Shown: positions 1-10,181 of the stretch, in pieces | Numbering within the stretch: the stretch's first letter is position 1 | Layout of the letters: the number at the start of each line of letters is the position of its first letter | DNA from: Paramacrobiotus metropolitanus | Lineage: Eukaryota > Tardigrada > Eutardigrada > Parachela > Macrobiotidae | Length of the DNA stretch: 64,000 bases | Direction of reading: 5' to 3' | Assembly (NCBI RefSeq): GCF_019649055.1 | Contig: NW_026570293.1 | Span: 372,001 to 436,000, forward strand | Program-made: the position numbers and the translations under genes | Notes under the pieces: generated by a model | Seen by the model: only the letters and a program-made list of their open reading frames with translations | Told to the model about the DNA's origin: nothing | Database searches by the model: none

Positions 1-294
1 CTTCCCACTTCTTGGTCGCTTCTTATAGACTTCGTTAAGCTTTCATTTTTCAGCCAACTTAAGGAAAGTTACCCGGTACATGGTACCAAATTCGTGTACT
101 AGTACTTACATGCATGAAAACTTTCGCTTTTGCGCACTCCCATACACGTTTGTTTTACTTGCTTTGCAATGTTTGTTTTACGACATACGGTTAAATGGGC
201 GGATTTAAAATGGACTAAGCGTTTCCTTCAACTGCATGTTGATCATTACTGTTTACTGTAAAAATGTTGTTTAGGTTTGCCATGTTTTATATGT

Positions 295-320
295 AAGGCT
301 ATCACTGATGTGATAGCCTT
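295..320. repeat. Perfect 11-bp hairpin
   Basis: An 11-bp arm (AAGGCTATCAC) and its exact reverse complement flank a four-base TGAT loop, followed by a T-rich run. It recurs at about 4795-4820. It may be a fragment of a foldback element, and no gene next to it suggests a terminator. Confidence 0.6.
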
Positions 321-485
321 TTCTCTATGTTAGTCTATAACCTCGTGCAGGACATCCCTGATTGTTGTAGACATTAAGCTCATTCCGCTTTTATTCGGCA
401 ATGGCCAATTCAGATAACAATGAGCTTGCGCAGGTACAAATTACCTAAAATGATTCAAAATTTTAAAAAGTAAAAATCAGACTGA

Positions 486-965
486 CACTGCTGGCCCTCC
501 TTGGGGGCAAACACGTGCCATCAGCAGCAGGTTTTTTTGCAGCGCGCCACATGCGGATGGTGTCAGTGACCTGACCGGTAACAAAAAATATGAAGCCGCA
601 TACATAAAGTGACCGAAATAAGCTCATTAAACAAACAAACATCCTGTAGCCAAATGATCTGGGTACAGCTACATTGGGCGAAATCGTTTGTGCGCGCCGT
701 ATCCGGGTGGCCGGGAAGCTATGAGTGAAATAACGTATTCATTCAAGTGTACAGACTGTACTTCTAGGAGAAAGTGTGTACTTCGATTAAACGCACTCAA
801 GTCTACTTCGATTTTTCTCATATTTCGGTCACTTTATGTATGCGGCTTCATATTTTTCTTTACCGGTCATGTCACTGACACCATCCCCTGTGGCGTGCTG
901 CAAGAATACCTTCTGCTGATAGCACGTGTTTTTTTGATTTGGTTTCACATTTCTGTGTCATCAGA
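486..965. repeat. Nested foldback element
   Basis: The segment about 486-640 is an imperfect reverse complement of about 805-965. Matching blocks include TATGAAGCCGCATACATAAAGTGACCG on the left (given here only as a landmark of the arm), GGTGTCAGTGACCTGACCGGT, and the CACGTG-TATCAGCAG stretch. About 165 bp separate the arms. It lies inside the larger 55-1790 foldback, and its copy is at about 4984-5465. No coding capacity is seen. Confidence 0.7.
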
Positions 966-1591
966 ACAAAATTAAAACAGTGGAATTTGAAACTTCTTAA
1001 GGTTGTAAAAGTGAAAGAGCGGTTTTATTGCACTGCACCCACTCCACTTTTTGTTCTTAGTTTTGGCATTTTATGGAAATTTTTGAAGTTTATGCTTCGA
1101 AATGCATGCATGGGCGAAGTTTTACTATGAAAACTATTCATTTCAGATATTTTTGTTAGAAAATTTTAGCCCCAGGTGATAAAAATATGAAAGGTTTACT
1201 AGAGTTGAAGAAATATGAAAAAAACGGAAGTACCGGGCCAAAGATTTCGTTATTTATGGTCCAATCTTCCGGCAAATTTGCTTTTGACCGAACCAGCATT
1301 CCACCATTTTTAAAATTCTAAATTAATTTTTGAAATTTACTTTACAAATTTCGAAAACATGGTTGAATGGAATCGGGTATTCCGTGTACCAACAGTCTTC
1401 ATGCCCATATGCATTTTGAAAATCTGAAAGAGATCAGTCTTTAGAGAAGCTTCTGAAAATGTGTGCAAAATTTGGAAAAGGTTGGTCTGTAATGACACTT
1501 TAGGTAAAAGTGAATGCGTCCAAACTTTTTGTGTTTTCTTACAGCCATAATTCTACAACCTGATATTATGCACACAAACGGTTTTCCCGCC

Positions 1592-1656
1592 GATATATAC
1601 AAATTAGCTAATTTGTGTATATCGTACCAGATACTATATACCTAGGTATCTGGTAC
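1592..1656. repeat. Two adjacent palindromes
   Basis: Positions 1592-1623 form a 32-bp palindrome without a loop (16-bp halves, one mismatch). It is followed at once by a second one at 1624-1656 with 11-bp arms beginning GTACCAGATA and ending TATCTGGTAC. Together they could extrude two neighbouring hairpins. The same pair recurs about 4.5 kb downstream in the duplicated block. Confidence 0.75.
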
Positions 1657-3829
1657 AGAATGCCTTGAAACAGTGCAAAAAATTGCATGGGAGTGCGCGA
1701 AAGTGAAATTTTTCGCACATGTGCACGAAAATGATGCCATGTGCCAGGTCACTTTTTTTTAGCAACAAAGTCTTAAAGGAAAAAGTATAATATATTATTT
1801 TATCTGTAAACAATTAAACTGTATTTCGAGAATAGTACCCATCAACGTTCATTTTACGGATTTCCGAACCTTTAATTTGCCACCTTCTTCGAAATTTCAA
1901 ATTTAGTACAATAAAGTGATGAACGAAGCTCTAACGCAGTCTACAAAGCCAGAAATCTACAAAATTTGTGGAACACATATAATTTTTTCACAGGTACGTA
2001 CTGGTAGTACTAGTACGTACAGAACGGTCCGTAGTACGGCAAGGTCCGGCGTTTGATCGTAGCCTGCGTTACTCAGAGGCAAATCGGACTACGAGTATAA
2101 TCGAACTGTTCGCGCAAAGGTGGAAGCCAGCAAGGGATTTTATCGCAAATATCGCTAGAAATTCCAGTAAAAACAACAAATTATCCTGGTTTATCCTGGT
2201 TTAACTGGTTGCATCGGATACAAGCGACGGACTGTCAAGTCAAGTCAAATAGTTAGAGTAGAAGATGAACTAAGAAGTAAATTAACTAAAAATATTTGAC
2301 GAGAAGATGAACTCATCCAGTATCAAAAGGGGCATTGGAATTGGATTTTGTTCCTTTTAAACTAATTGAACCAGAACAGGCGGTATCTTACTTATATCCG
2401 GTTTCGCATGTTAGTTCAACGACAGCCTTTAGCATTTTCCTGCTTTTGTACTGGTTGATTTATCGTATGCTGTTGAATATGCGCTAAGAATGTAACAGAA
2501 AATGGGGATAAATCTTAACAGAACTATCCATACAACTAAATTTGTTAACTTTTGATTACTTTTCACATTGAAAGTCTTTAATTAAAGCAAGTGCTAATTT
2601 AGTTATTCCGCGCATTTTGCGCATCCGTCTATGACTAGTGATTACATCAGGAAACTGGAAATTTTGATTCGGTCTTGTACATTCTGATATTGTGTGGACC
2701 ACAGCAAACATGCACCGTGCGGTTGTGTTGACTTCATGTCAAATTGTGCTGTTGTCGTTACTCGGACATCCGAGAGCACGTTTTTGCTCAAAATTAACAA
2801 TACTTTAAAGGGTGGCTGTTGGCAGTTTTCAAGCCCAAGTTCTCATCTATCCAGATGAACTCATATACCTTTACGTGAGCTCACTATAAGCGGGCATGCA
2901 ATTATGTTTGCTGTCCCAGAACGCAAATATCGACAGCTAAAATGGAGGCAGGTTATTTACTTAAAGATTCCCATGTATGTACACTCAAAAGTTAAAGAAG
3001 CGCTAAAGGCTTTAGCAAATAAATTTTGCAGTTCCGATACGTTTTGGACAACATGTGATATCCGTAAAGGAAATCGTAGTATGAATGCGGTCTATTTATT
3101 TTCAAATTTTTTTATACGAGAATAACCCAAACTGTTTTTATTCCAAAGGCCAAGATCTTCCGGACAATGGCTAACCGTTTACATAATCGCGAGAATCCTC
3201 AGGTATTTGCACCTCAGATGATTTTTCTACATTCTGGTTTTGAGCAGGTATTGTATATGTGGTGGCAGTGGTGCTAAGCAGGTATAAATAAACTTTAGTA
3301 CGATCTTTTTTTTCGATATTATTATTTGGATTTACGAAATATTATTCACCGTTGCAAAACATTGTGGAGTCTCTGTCCCAGTCGGGATTTTTGTTAAATT
3401 CATTCGACCGAAGTATAGCTAAGGTTTACTGTGCTCAGTGGTAGTGGAAAGTATGGTGTCCATACGTCGGTCTAGCCCGGTCGGCTAGGTAAGATTCACA
3501 TAATCATAATCATAAAACATAACAAATTTCTTTTGCTGATTAGCAATATCAAAATCAGAAAATGTTCAATTCTGAAAGTTGATAATGAAGCGTTGGCAGT
3601 GACCACTGCACGCGGCTTTCACTTGCCTACGAGTAGATGGTCGGCAGCTTGAACCATGTACATACCGGTGCTTATGTTGGGAATACAGTGCATTATACAG
3701 TACAAGAAACAACCTCGGCTTCGCCTCCGCGTTTCTTGTAGTCAACGGCCATTTTATTTAGTTTTCAATGAACATTTATTAGAATAACATATTTCGTCGA
3801 AACATAATCGGTACATCGTATAAGTGCAA

Positions 3830-4432
3830 GGGTGTAAGGGCTTCATAATTGACTTCGATTATCCAGAACACCATTCCGATTTTGTACCGTTTAACCGTTG
3901 CTTTGGTCCCACTCCGTCTGATTTTTATGCTGCTGGCGAATCGGTTGAGGTTCTATGCCGCAGCAGCAAGCAGGAGCCTTGGCGTTGGCATCCGGCCACC
4001 GTCATTGCTGGATCCATCAGGACCTTTGCTTTTGTCGAGATGGAGTGCAATGGTGAGAACATCTGCCAGGTGGTACGGAGATGGCATATTCAACTTCTTG
4101 GAGAAAGACCGCTGCTAGATTTGGGAAGGTACCGAAGATATAGTGTACACCTTAGCCGGCCACTCCTGCAACTGGCCAGTGCGTGCAGCCAAGAGGATCT
4201 GCATTGGTGGAATCGCACGCACGGGAATGTCTTTACGGCTTTGTTGGTAAAGATCGAAGAAGGCTACTTGATCCACATTACCAGCGACATCGAGCCCTGT
4301 TTCACACAAACGCATTTTAAAGAACTGGTGAGTAATACTCCTTCTGCCCAAATACGTACCATTCTGTTGCGACGACTTGCAAAATTGCATGGCATTGCTT
4401 GTATCTATACCCGATTCGAACAATCGAACTGA
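3830..4432 (+). pseudogene. FMRP/FXR-like Agenet-KH0 fragment
   Basis: The open frame reads about 200 codons without a stop until TGA at 4430-4432. It resembles the N-terminal half of the FMRP/FXR RNA-binding family. The first residues match the end of the first Tudor/Agenet module (FIIDF, then VPFNR). Residues ~37-75 match the second Agenet module (GESVEVL, then KQEPWRW). The rest matches the KH0-like segment (HFKELV, IRTILLRRL). The family acts in mRNP granules and translation control. There is no ATG at its 5' side: the frame begins abruptly at the join with repeated DNA, and it ends before the KH1/KH2 and RGG regions. I read it as a 3' piece of a gene cut by a duplication breakpoint. A truncated retrocopy is the alternative, since no intron is seen. 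Confidence 0.7.
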
Positions 4433-4500
4433 CAATGAACGTTATATTCAAGCTCGGCAATTATGCTTGGGTAAAGTGACAACACTGTTTTAATTAATGC

Positions 4501-7500
4501 CTTCCCACTTCTTGGTCGCTTCTTATAGACTTCGTTAAGCTTTCATTTTTCAGCCAACTTAAGGAAAGTTACCCGGTACATGGTACCAAATTCGTGTACT
4601 AGTACTTACATGCATGAAAACTTTCGCTTTTGCGCACTCCCATACACGTTTGTTTTACTTGCTTTGCAATGTTTGTTTTACGACATACGGTTAAATGGGC
4701 GGATTTAAAATGGACTAAGCGTTTCCTTCAACTGCATGTTGATCATTACTGTTTACTGTAAAAATGTTGTTTAGGTTTGCCATGTTTTATATGTAAGGCT
4801 ATCACTGATGTGATAGCCTTTTCTCCCATGTTAGTCTATAACCTCGTGCAGGACATCCCTGATTGTTGTAGACATTAAGCTCATTCCGCTTTTTATTCGG
4901 CAATGGCCAATTCAGATAACAATGAGCTTGCGCAGGTACAAATTACCTAAAATGATTCAAAATTTAAAAAGTAAAAACAGACTGACACTGCTGGCCCTCC
5001 TTGGGGGCAAACACGTGCCATCAGCAGCAGGTTTTTTTGCAGCGCGCCACATGCGGATGGTGTCAGTGACCTGACCGGTAACAAAAAATATGAAGCCGCA
5101 TACATAAAGTGACCGAAATAAGCTCATTAAACAAACAAACATCATGTAGCCAAATGATCTGGGTACAGCTACATTGGGCGAAATCGTTTGTGCGCGCCGT
5201 ATCCGGGTGGCCGGGAAGCTATGAGTGAAATAACGTATTCATTCAAGTGTACAGACTGTACTTCTAGGAGAAAGTGTGTACTTCGATTAAACGCACTCAA
5301 GTCTACTTCGATTTTTCTCATATTTCGGTCACTTTATGTATGCGGCTTCATATTTTTCTTTACCGGTCATGTCACTGACACCATCCCCCTGTGGCGTGCT
5401 GCAAGAATACCTTCTGCTGATAGCACGTGTTTTTTTGATTTGGTTTCACATTTCTGTGTCATCAGAACAAAATTAAAAACAGTGGAATTTGAAACTTCTT
5501 AAGGTTGTAAAAGTGAAAGAGCGGTTTTATTGCACTGCACCCACTCCACTTTTTGTTCTTAGTTTTGGCATTTTATGGAAATTTTTGAAGTTTATGCTTC
5601 GAAATGCATGCATGGGCGAAGTTTTACTATGAAAACTATTCATTTCAGATATTTTTGTTAGAAAATTTTAGCCCCAGGTGATAAAAATATGAAAGGTTTA
5701 CTAGAGTTGAAGAAATATGAAAAAAACGGAAGTACCGGGCCAAAGATTTCGTTATTTATGGTCCAATCTTCCGGCAAATTTGCTTTTGACCGAACCAGCA
5801 TTCCACCATTTTTTAAAATTCTAAATTAATTTTTGAAATTTACTTTACAAATTTCGAAAACATGGTTGAATGGAATCGGGTATTCCGTGTACCAACAGTC
5901 TTCATGCCCATATGCATTTTGAAAATCTGAAAGAGATCAGTCTTTAGAGAAGCTTCTGAAAATGTGTGCAAAATTTGGAAAAGGTTGGTCTGTAATGACA
6001 CTTTAGGTAAAAGTGAATGCGTCCAAACTTTTTGTGTTTTCTTACAGCCATAATTCTACAACCTGATATTATGCACACAAACGGTTTTCCCGCCGATATA
6101 TACAAATTAGCTAATTTGTGTATATCGTACCAGATACTATATACCTAGGTATCTGGTACAGAATGCCTTGAAACAGTGCAAAAAATTGCATGGGAGTGCG
6201 CGAAAGTGAAATTTTTCGCACATGTGCACGAAAATGATGCCATGTGCCAGGTCACTTTTTTTTAGCAACAAAGTCTTAAAGGAAAAAGTATAATATATTA
6301 TTTTATCTGTAAACAATTAAACTGTATTTCGAGAATAGTACCCATCAACGTTCATTTTACGGATTTCCGAACCTTTAATTTGCCACCTTCTTCGAAATTT
6401 CAAATTTAGTACAATAAAGTGATGAACGAAGCTCTAACGCAGTCTACAAAGCCAGAAATCTACAAAATTTGTGGAACACATATAATTTTTTCACAGGTAC
6501 GTACTGGTAGTACTAGTACGTACAGAACGGTCCGTAGTACGGCAAGGTCCGGCGTTTGATCGTAGCCTGCGTTACTCAGAGGCAAATCGGACTACGAGTA
6601 TAATCGAACTGTTCGCGCAAAGGTGGAAGCCAGCAAGGGATTTTATCGCAAATATCGCTAGAAATTCCAGTAAAAACAACAAATTATCCTGGTTTATCCT
6701 GGTTTAACTGGTTGCATCGGATACAAGCGACGGACTGTCAAGTCAAGTCAAATAGTTAGAGTAGAAGATGAACTAAGAAGTAAATTAACTAAAAATATTT
6801 GACGAGAAGATGAACTCATCCAGTATCAAAAGGGGCATTGGAATTGGATTTTGTTCCTTTTAAACTAATTGAACCAGAACAGGCGGTATCTTACTTATAT
6901 CCGGTTTCGCATGTTAGTTCAACGACAGCCTTTAGCATTTTCCTGCTTTTGTACTGGTTGATTTATCGTATGCTGTTGAATATGCGCTAAGAATGTAACA
7001 GAAAATGGGGATAAATCTTAACAGAACTATCCATACAACTAAATTTGTTAACTTTTGATTACTTTTCACATTGAAAGTCTTTAATTAAAGCAAGTGCTAA
7101 TTTAGTTATTCCGCGCATTTTGCGCATCCGTCTATGACTAGTGATTACATCAGGAAACTGGAAATTTTGATTCGGTCTTGTACATTCTGATATTGTGTGG
7201 ACCACAGCAAACATGCACCGTGCGGTTGTGTTGACTTCATGTCAAATTGTGCTGTTGTCGTTACTCGGACATCCGAGAGCACGTTTTTTGCTCAAAATTA
7301 ACAATACTTTAAAGGGTGGCTGTTGGCAGTTTTCAAGCCCAAGTTCTCATCTATCCAGATGAACTCATATACCTTTACGTGAGCTCACTATAAGCGGGCA
7401 TGCAATTATGTTTGCTGTCCCAGAACGCAAATATCGACAGCTAAAATGGAGGCAGGTTATTTACTTAAAGATTCCCATGTATGTACACTCAAAAGTTAAA

Positions 7501-8334
7501 GAAGCGCTAAAGGCTTTAGCAAATAAATTTTGCAGTTCCGATACGTTTTTGGACAACATGTGATATCCGTAAAGGAAATCGTAGTATGAATGCGGTCTAT
7601 TTATTTTCAAATTTTTTTATACGAGAATAACCCAAACTGTTTTTATTCCAAAGGCCAAGATCTTCCGGACAATGGCTAACCGTTTACATAATCGCGAGAA
7701 TCCTCAGGTATTTGCACCTCAGATGATTTTTCTACATTCTGGTTTTGAGCAGGTATTGTATATGTGGTGGCAGTGGTGCTAAGCAGGTATAAATAAACTT
7801 TAGTACGATCTTTTTTTTCGATATTATTATTTGGATTTACGAAATATTATTCACCGTTGCAAAACATTGTGGAGTCTCTGTCCCAGTCGGGATTTTTGTT
7901 AAATTCATTCGACCGAAGTATAGCTAAGGTTTACTGTGCTCAGTGGTAGTGGAAAGTATGGTGTCCATACGTCGGTCTAGCCCGGTCGGCTAGGTAAGAT
8001 TCACATAATCATAATCATAAAACATAACAAATTTCTTTTGCTGATTAGCAATATCAAAATCAGAAAATGTTCAATTCTGAAAGTTGATAATGAAGCGTTG
8101 GCAGTGACCACTGCACGCGGCTTTCACTTGCCTACGAGTAGATGGTCGGCAGCTTGAACCATGTACATACCGGTGCTTATGTTGGGAATACAGTGCATTA
8201 TACAGTACAAGAAACAACCTCGGCTTCGCCTCCGCGTTTCTTGTAGTCAACGGCCATTTTATTTAGTTTTCAATGAACATTTATTAGAATAACATATTTC
8301 GTCGAAACATAATCGGTACATCGTATAAGTGCAA
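4501..8334. repeat. 3.8 kb duplicated block, copy 2
   Basis: This is the second copy of 1-3829, with the same internal foldbacks, palindromes and short open frames. Unlike copy 1 it continues past the duplication end into 8335-9070, which completes an inverted-repeat element. This suggests copy 2 keeps the ancestral right flank, and that the join at 3829/3830 is the new junction. Confidence 0.93.
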
Positions 8335-9070
8335 AAAACGGATTTTATTTTTGCATATGATTGTGTTAATCAGTTGGTGATTCTCTCAAATGATCATAAA
8401 TTCTCACTTAACTCAGTTCATGGTTCTGTGAAGCTCGACCTGATGAATCTGGGTAGTGAAAGCTCGGTCACTCGTTCATTTAACGGGATCTGTGCGCCAG
8501 CTTGGTCCCCCGTTCACCTAGCGGTCTGCGTAAACTGGACAGTACCGGCAGTTCAGTCACTCTTTCACCTGACGGGATCTGTGCGCAGGACAGTACCGGC
8601 TGCTCGGTCAACCGCTCACGTAACGGGTCCTGTACACTGGACAGTATCGGTTGCTCGGTCACTCCGTTCGCCTAAAGTGCTCTCTGCACTGGACAGTACC
8701 GATAGCTCGGTCATCCGCTTACTTATCGGGTCCCGTACAACAACTTGATGGGTATATGCTGATAAATTTGCGGGAACTAGAAATTTAGCAATTTACTGGA
8801 TTTTTGATTTACTGGATTTTTATTGCTTGTTTCATGGCCAAGGTGTATCATCATTAAGGTGTATAGTGCATGAAACAACACGTTAAGAAAACAACATACC
8901 AGTAGCATAAAAATCAATTATTTTAAGTAAGCTGTCAGCCTTTATGAGCAAGTACAGTTTTATGAGTAACGTTATGAGTTATGTTTATGATTTATGCTTA
9001 TGAATTATGTTTTATGTTTATGTTTTATGAGTTGTGTTTATGATTATGTGAATCTTACCTAGCCACGTCG
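7960..9070. repeat. Inverted-repeat element, ~1.1 kb
   Basis: The left arm at about 7975-8030 (GGCTAGGTAAGATTCACATA, then CATAATCATAAAACATAAC) reappears in reverse complement at about 8960-9070, where an ATTATG/TTTATG-rich stretch ends in TGTGAATCTTACCTAGCC. The interior holds a 51-bp minisatellite and a hairpin ACAAGAAAC...GTTTCTTGT near 8205-8243. Related interior sequence occurs at 14474-14830. No transposase is seen. The same left arm near 3475-3530 in copy 1 has lost its partner. Confidence 0.55.
8462..8750. repeat. 51-bp minisatellite, 5-6 copies
   Basis: The phrase GCTCGGTCA or a close variant starts at 8462, 8500, 8551, 8602, 8653 and 8705, so most units are 51-52 bp. Each unit carries CTGGACAGTACCGG. 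Because 51 is a multiple of three, the unit stays open in one frame and makes an apparent ORF (8329-8748) of 17-residue repeats. A diverged single-copy relative lies at 14725-14830. I do not consider it coding. Confidence 0.75.
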
Positions 9071-9419
9071 GTCACCGCCACGCCTTATATAAGTCACTGG
9101 CCGAACTTTTTTATACTGCACACCGACTGTGTATGTAGCAACAAAACCCGCCGGACAGATAAGACGTCCCACTACACGAATTTGTCGTTAAGGGAAGTGG
9201 CCCGGATATACAAATCATTTGGCTGCACAATATTTACAGCAATGTACAAAATGTGTTTGGGAGTATCTGTAAACGAAAGCGAAAGTCCTCGTGCATCCAC
9301 ACGAATTCGAGACCATGTATCCGGGTCACAAACCTTTAACCGGCAAAACAATAACGGCCAGTAAATGTTTCATTCTGCAATAATCTTTTTTTAATCTGGC
9401 CCTCTGACTGTTTTATTAG

Positions 9420-10181
9420 GGCAAAAAATCAACCATTACCGGCAACCTTCCATGCGTCAACACAATTTTGCCGTTAGAATCCATCAGCCATATATTTTCC
9501 TTTCTGGAATTACGCGATCGGATACGGTGCCAACTGGTTTGCAAAACGTGGCACCACATTTCAGTATCCTGCCAGCTACCTGTGAAAATGGAAGTGTGTT
9601 CATATTGGCCTGACGATTTTGCCATAGCAGTGGACCGTTGCGTTACACGGTGCACAAAGACAATAATTTTTCAGTGTCACCACTGCCAATGCGAGAAAGT
9701 TCATTGTTCGCTGCAAACCCTATTCAGTTTGCTGAAAGTTAAAAGCATACGACTTATTAAAATCGTGCTATCGCAGTGCGATGTGTGGGCTGATGATATT
9801 GTAGCCTTTTCCGACGCTCTTGTGCTAAAATTTCGCTCCACACTGCGCGATATCTGCAACATATTCGTGCTGGACAATGTACGCATGTACGGGTTGCCTT
9901 ATGTAGACGCAGAAGCCTGTTCTTGCATATTAACAAGGGGAACAGGTAGCGTAGGTCTGGACTTATTGGATCTGGCTGCAGAGGTTCTTGTGAACAAATG
10001 CGTGATAAACACCATTAACGAACAACAACTGGAATCGGCGCTAGATGTGCTGGAAAAGGGATGCCCCCCGATGCATCAAGAGCATCTTCCATTACTGCTA
10101 AACCGGCTAGAGAGCGCAGCCTCGGCGACACCTGTGGTGTTACGGGTACAGTCTAAATTACTATTATTAGTATACGACTAG
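9420..10181 (+). CDS. F-box protein, terminal exon
   Basis: An open frame of 253 codons follows a good splice acceptor (TGTTTTATTAG at 9409-9419) and ends at TAG 10179-10181. Residues ~17-48 of the exon form an F-box: LPLESISHIFSFLELRD, then RCQLVCKTWHHI. This is the Skp1-binding motif of SCF ubiquitin ligase receptors. The C-terminal ~200 residues are rich in Leu and Cys but show no repeat I can name, so the substrate domain is unknown. There is no ATG at the start of the frame, so an upstream exon must supply the start. The region 9075-9335 just upstream is a dispersed repeat, and I could not find that exon. A degenerate gene fragment is the alternative. Confidence 0.6.
   Translation, partial: GKKSTITGNLPCVNTILPLESISHIFSFLELRDRIRCQLVCKTWHHISVSCQLPVKMEVCSYWPDDFAIAVDRCVTRCTKTIIFQCHHCQCEKVHCSLQTLFSLLKVKSIRLIKIVLSQCDVWADDIVAFSDALVLKFRSTLRDICNIFVLDNVRMYGLPYVDAEACSCILTRGTGSVGLDLLDLAAEVLVNKCVINTINEQQLESALDVLEKGCPPMHQEHLPLLLNRLESAASATPVVLRVQSKLLLLVYD

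Larger units (their letters stand above)
55..1790. repeat. Foldback with ~100-bp inverted arms
   Basis: The sequence at about 55-150 is a diverged reverse complement of about 1685-1790. Both arms carry the motif GGGAGTGCGC-GAAAG, a GCATGTACACGAA-like stretch and an ACCGGGTAACTTTCC-like end. The same arm motif recurs near 9230-9335, 13440-13700 and 47100-47200, so it belongs to a dispersed family. No transposase is visible inside, so a non-autonomous foldback or MITE-like element is the best reading. A second copy lies at about 4555-6290 in the duplicated block. Confidence 0.6.
1..3829. repeat. 3.8 kb duplicated block, copy 1
   Basis: This block is nearly identical to 4501-8334. The few differences seen by eye are mostly one-base changes in homopolymer length (for example near 890, 1310, 2785 and 3045), plus rare substitutions such as CCTG/CATG near 643. 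The match stops at 3829, where copy 1 enters the FMRP-like fragment while copy 2 continues into other sequence. No credible gene is visible inside: its open frames are short and run across foldback repeats. The window starts at the first base of the match, so the true left edge of the duplication is probably outside the window. Confidence 0.93.

Noticed and set aside
688-1130. Open frames in the 3.8 kb block (and copies near 5188-5502)
   Set aside because: They run through foldback arms, differ by homopolymer indels between the copies and show no domain or codon pattern.
8329-8748. 139-codon ORF with 17-residue repeats
   Set aside because: It is a 51-bp minisatellite whose length keeps a frame open by chance; it has no ATG start and a diverged copy elsewhere is not open.
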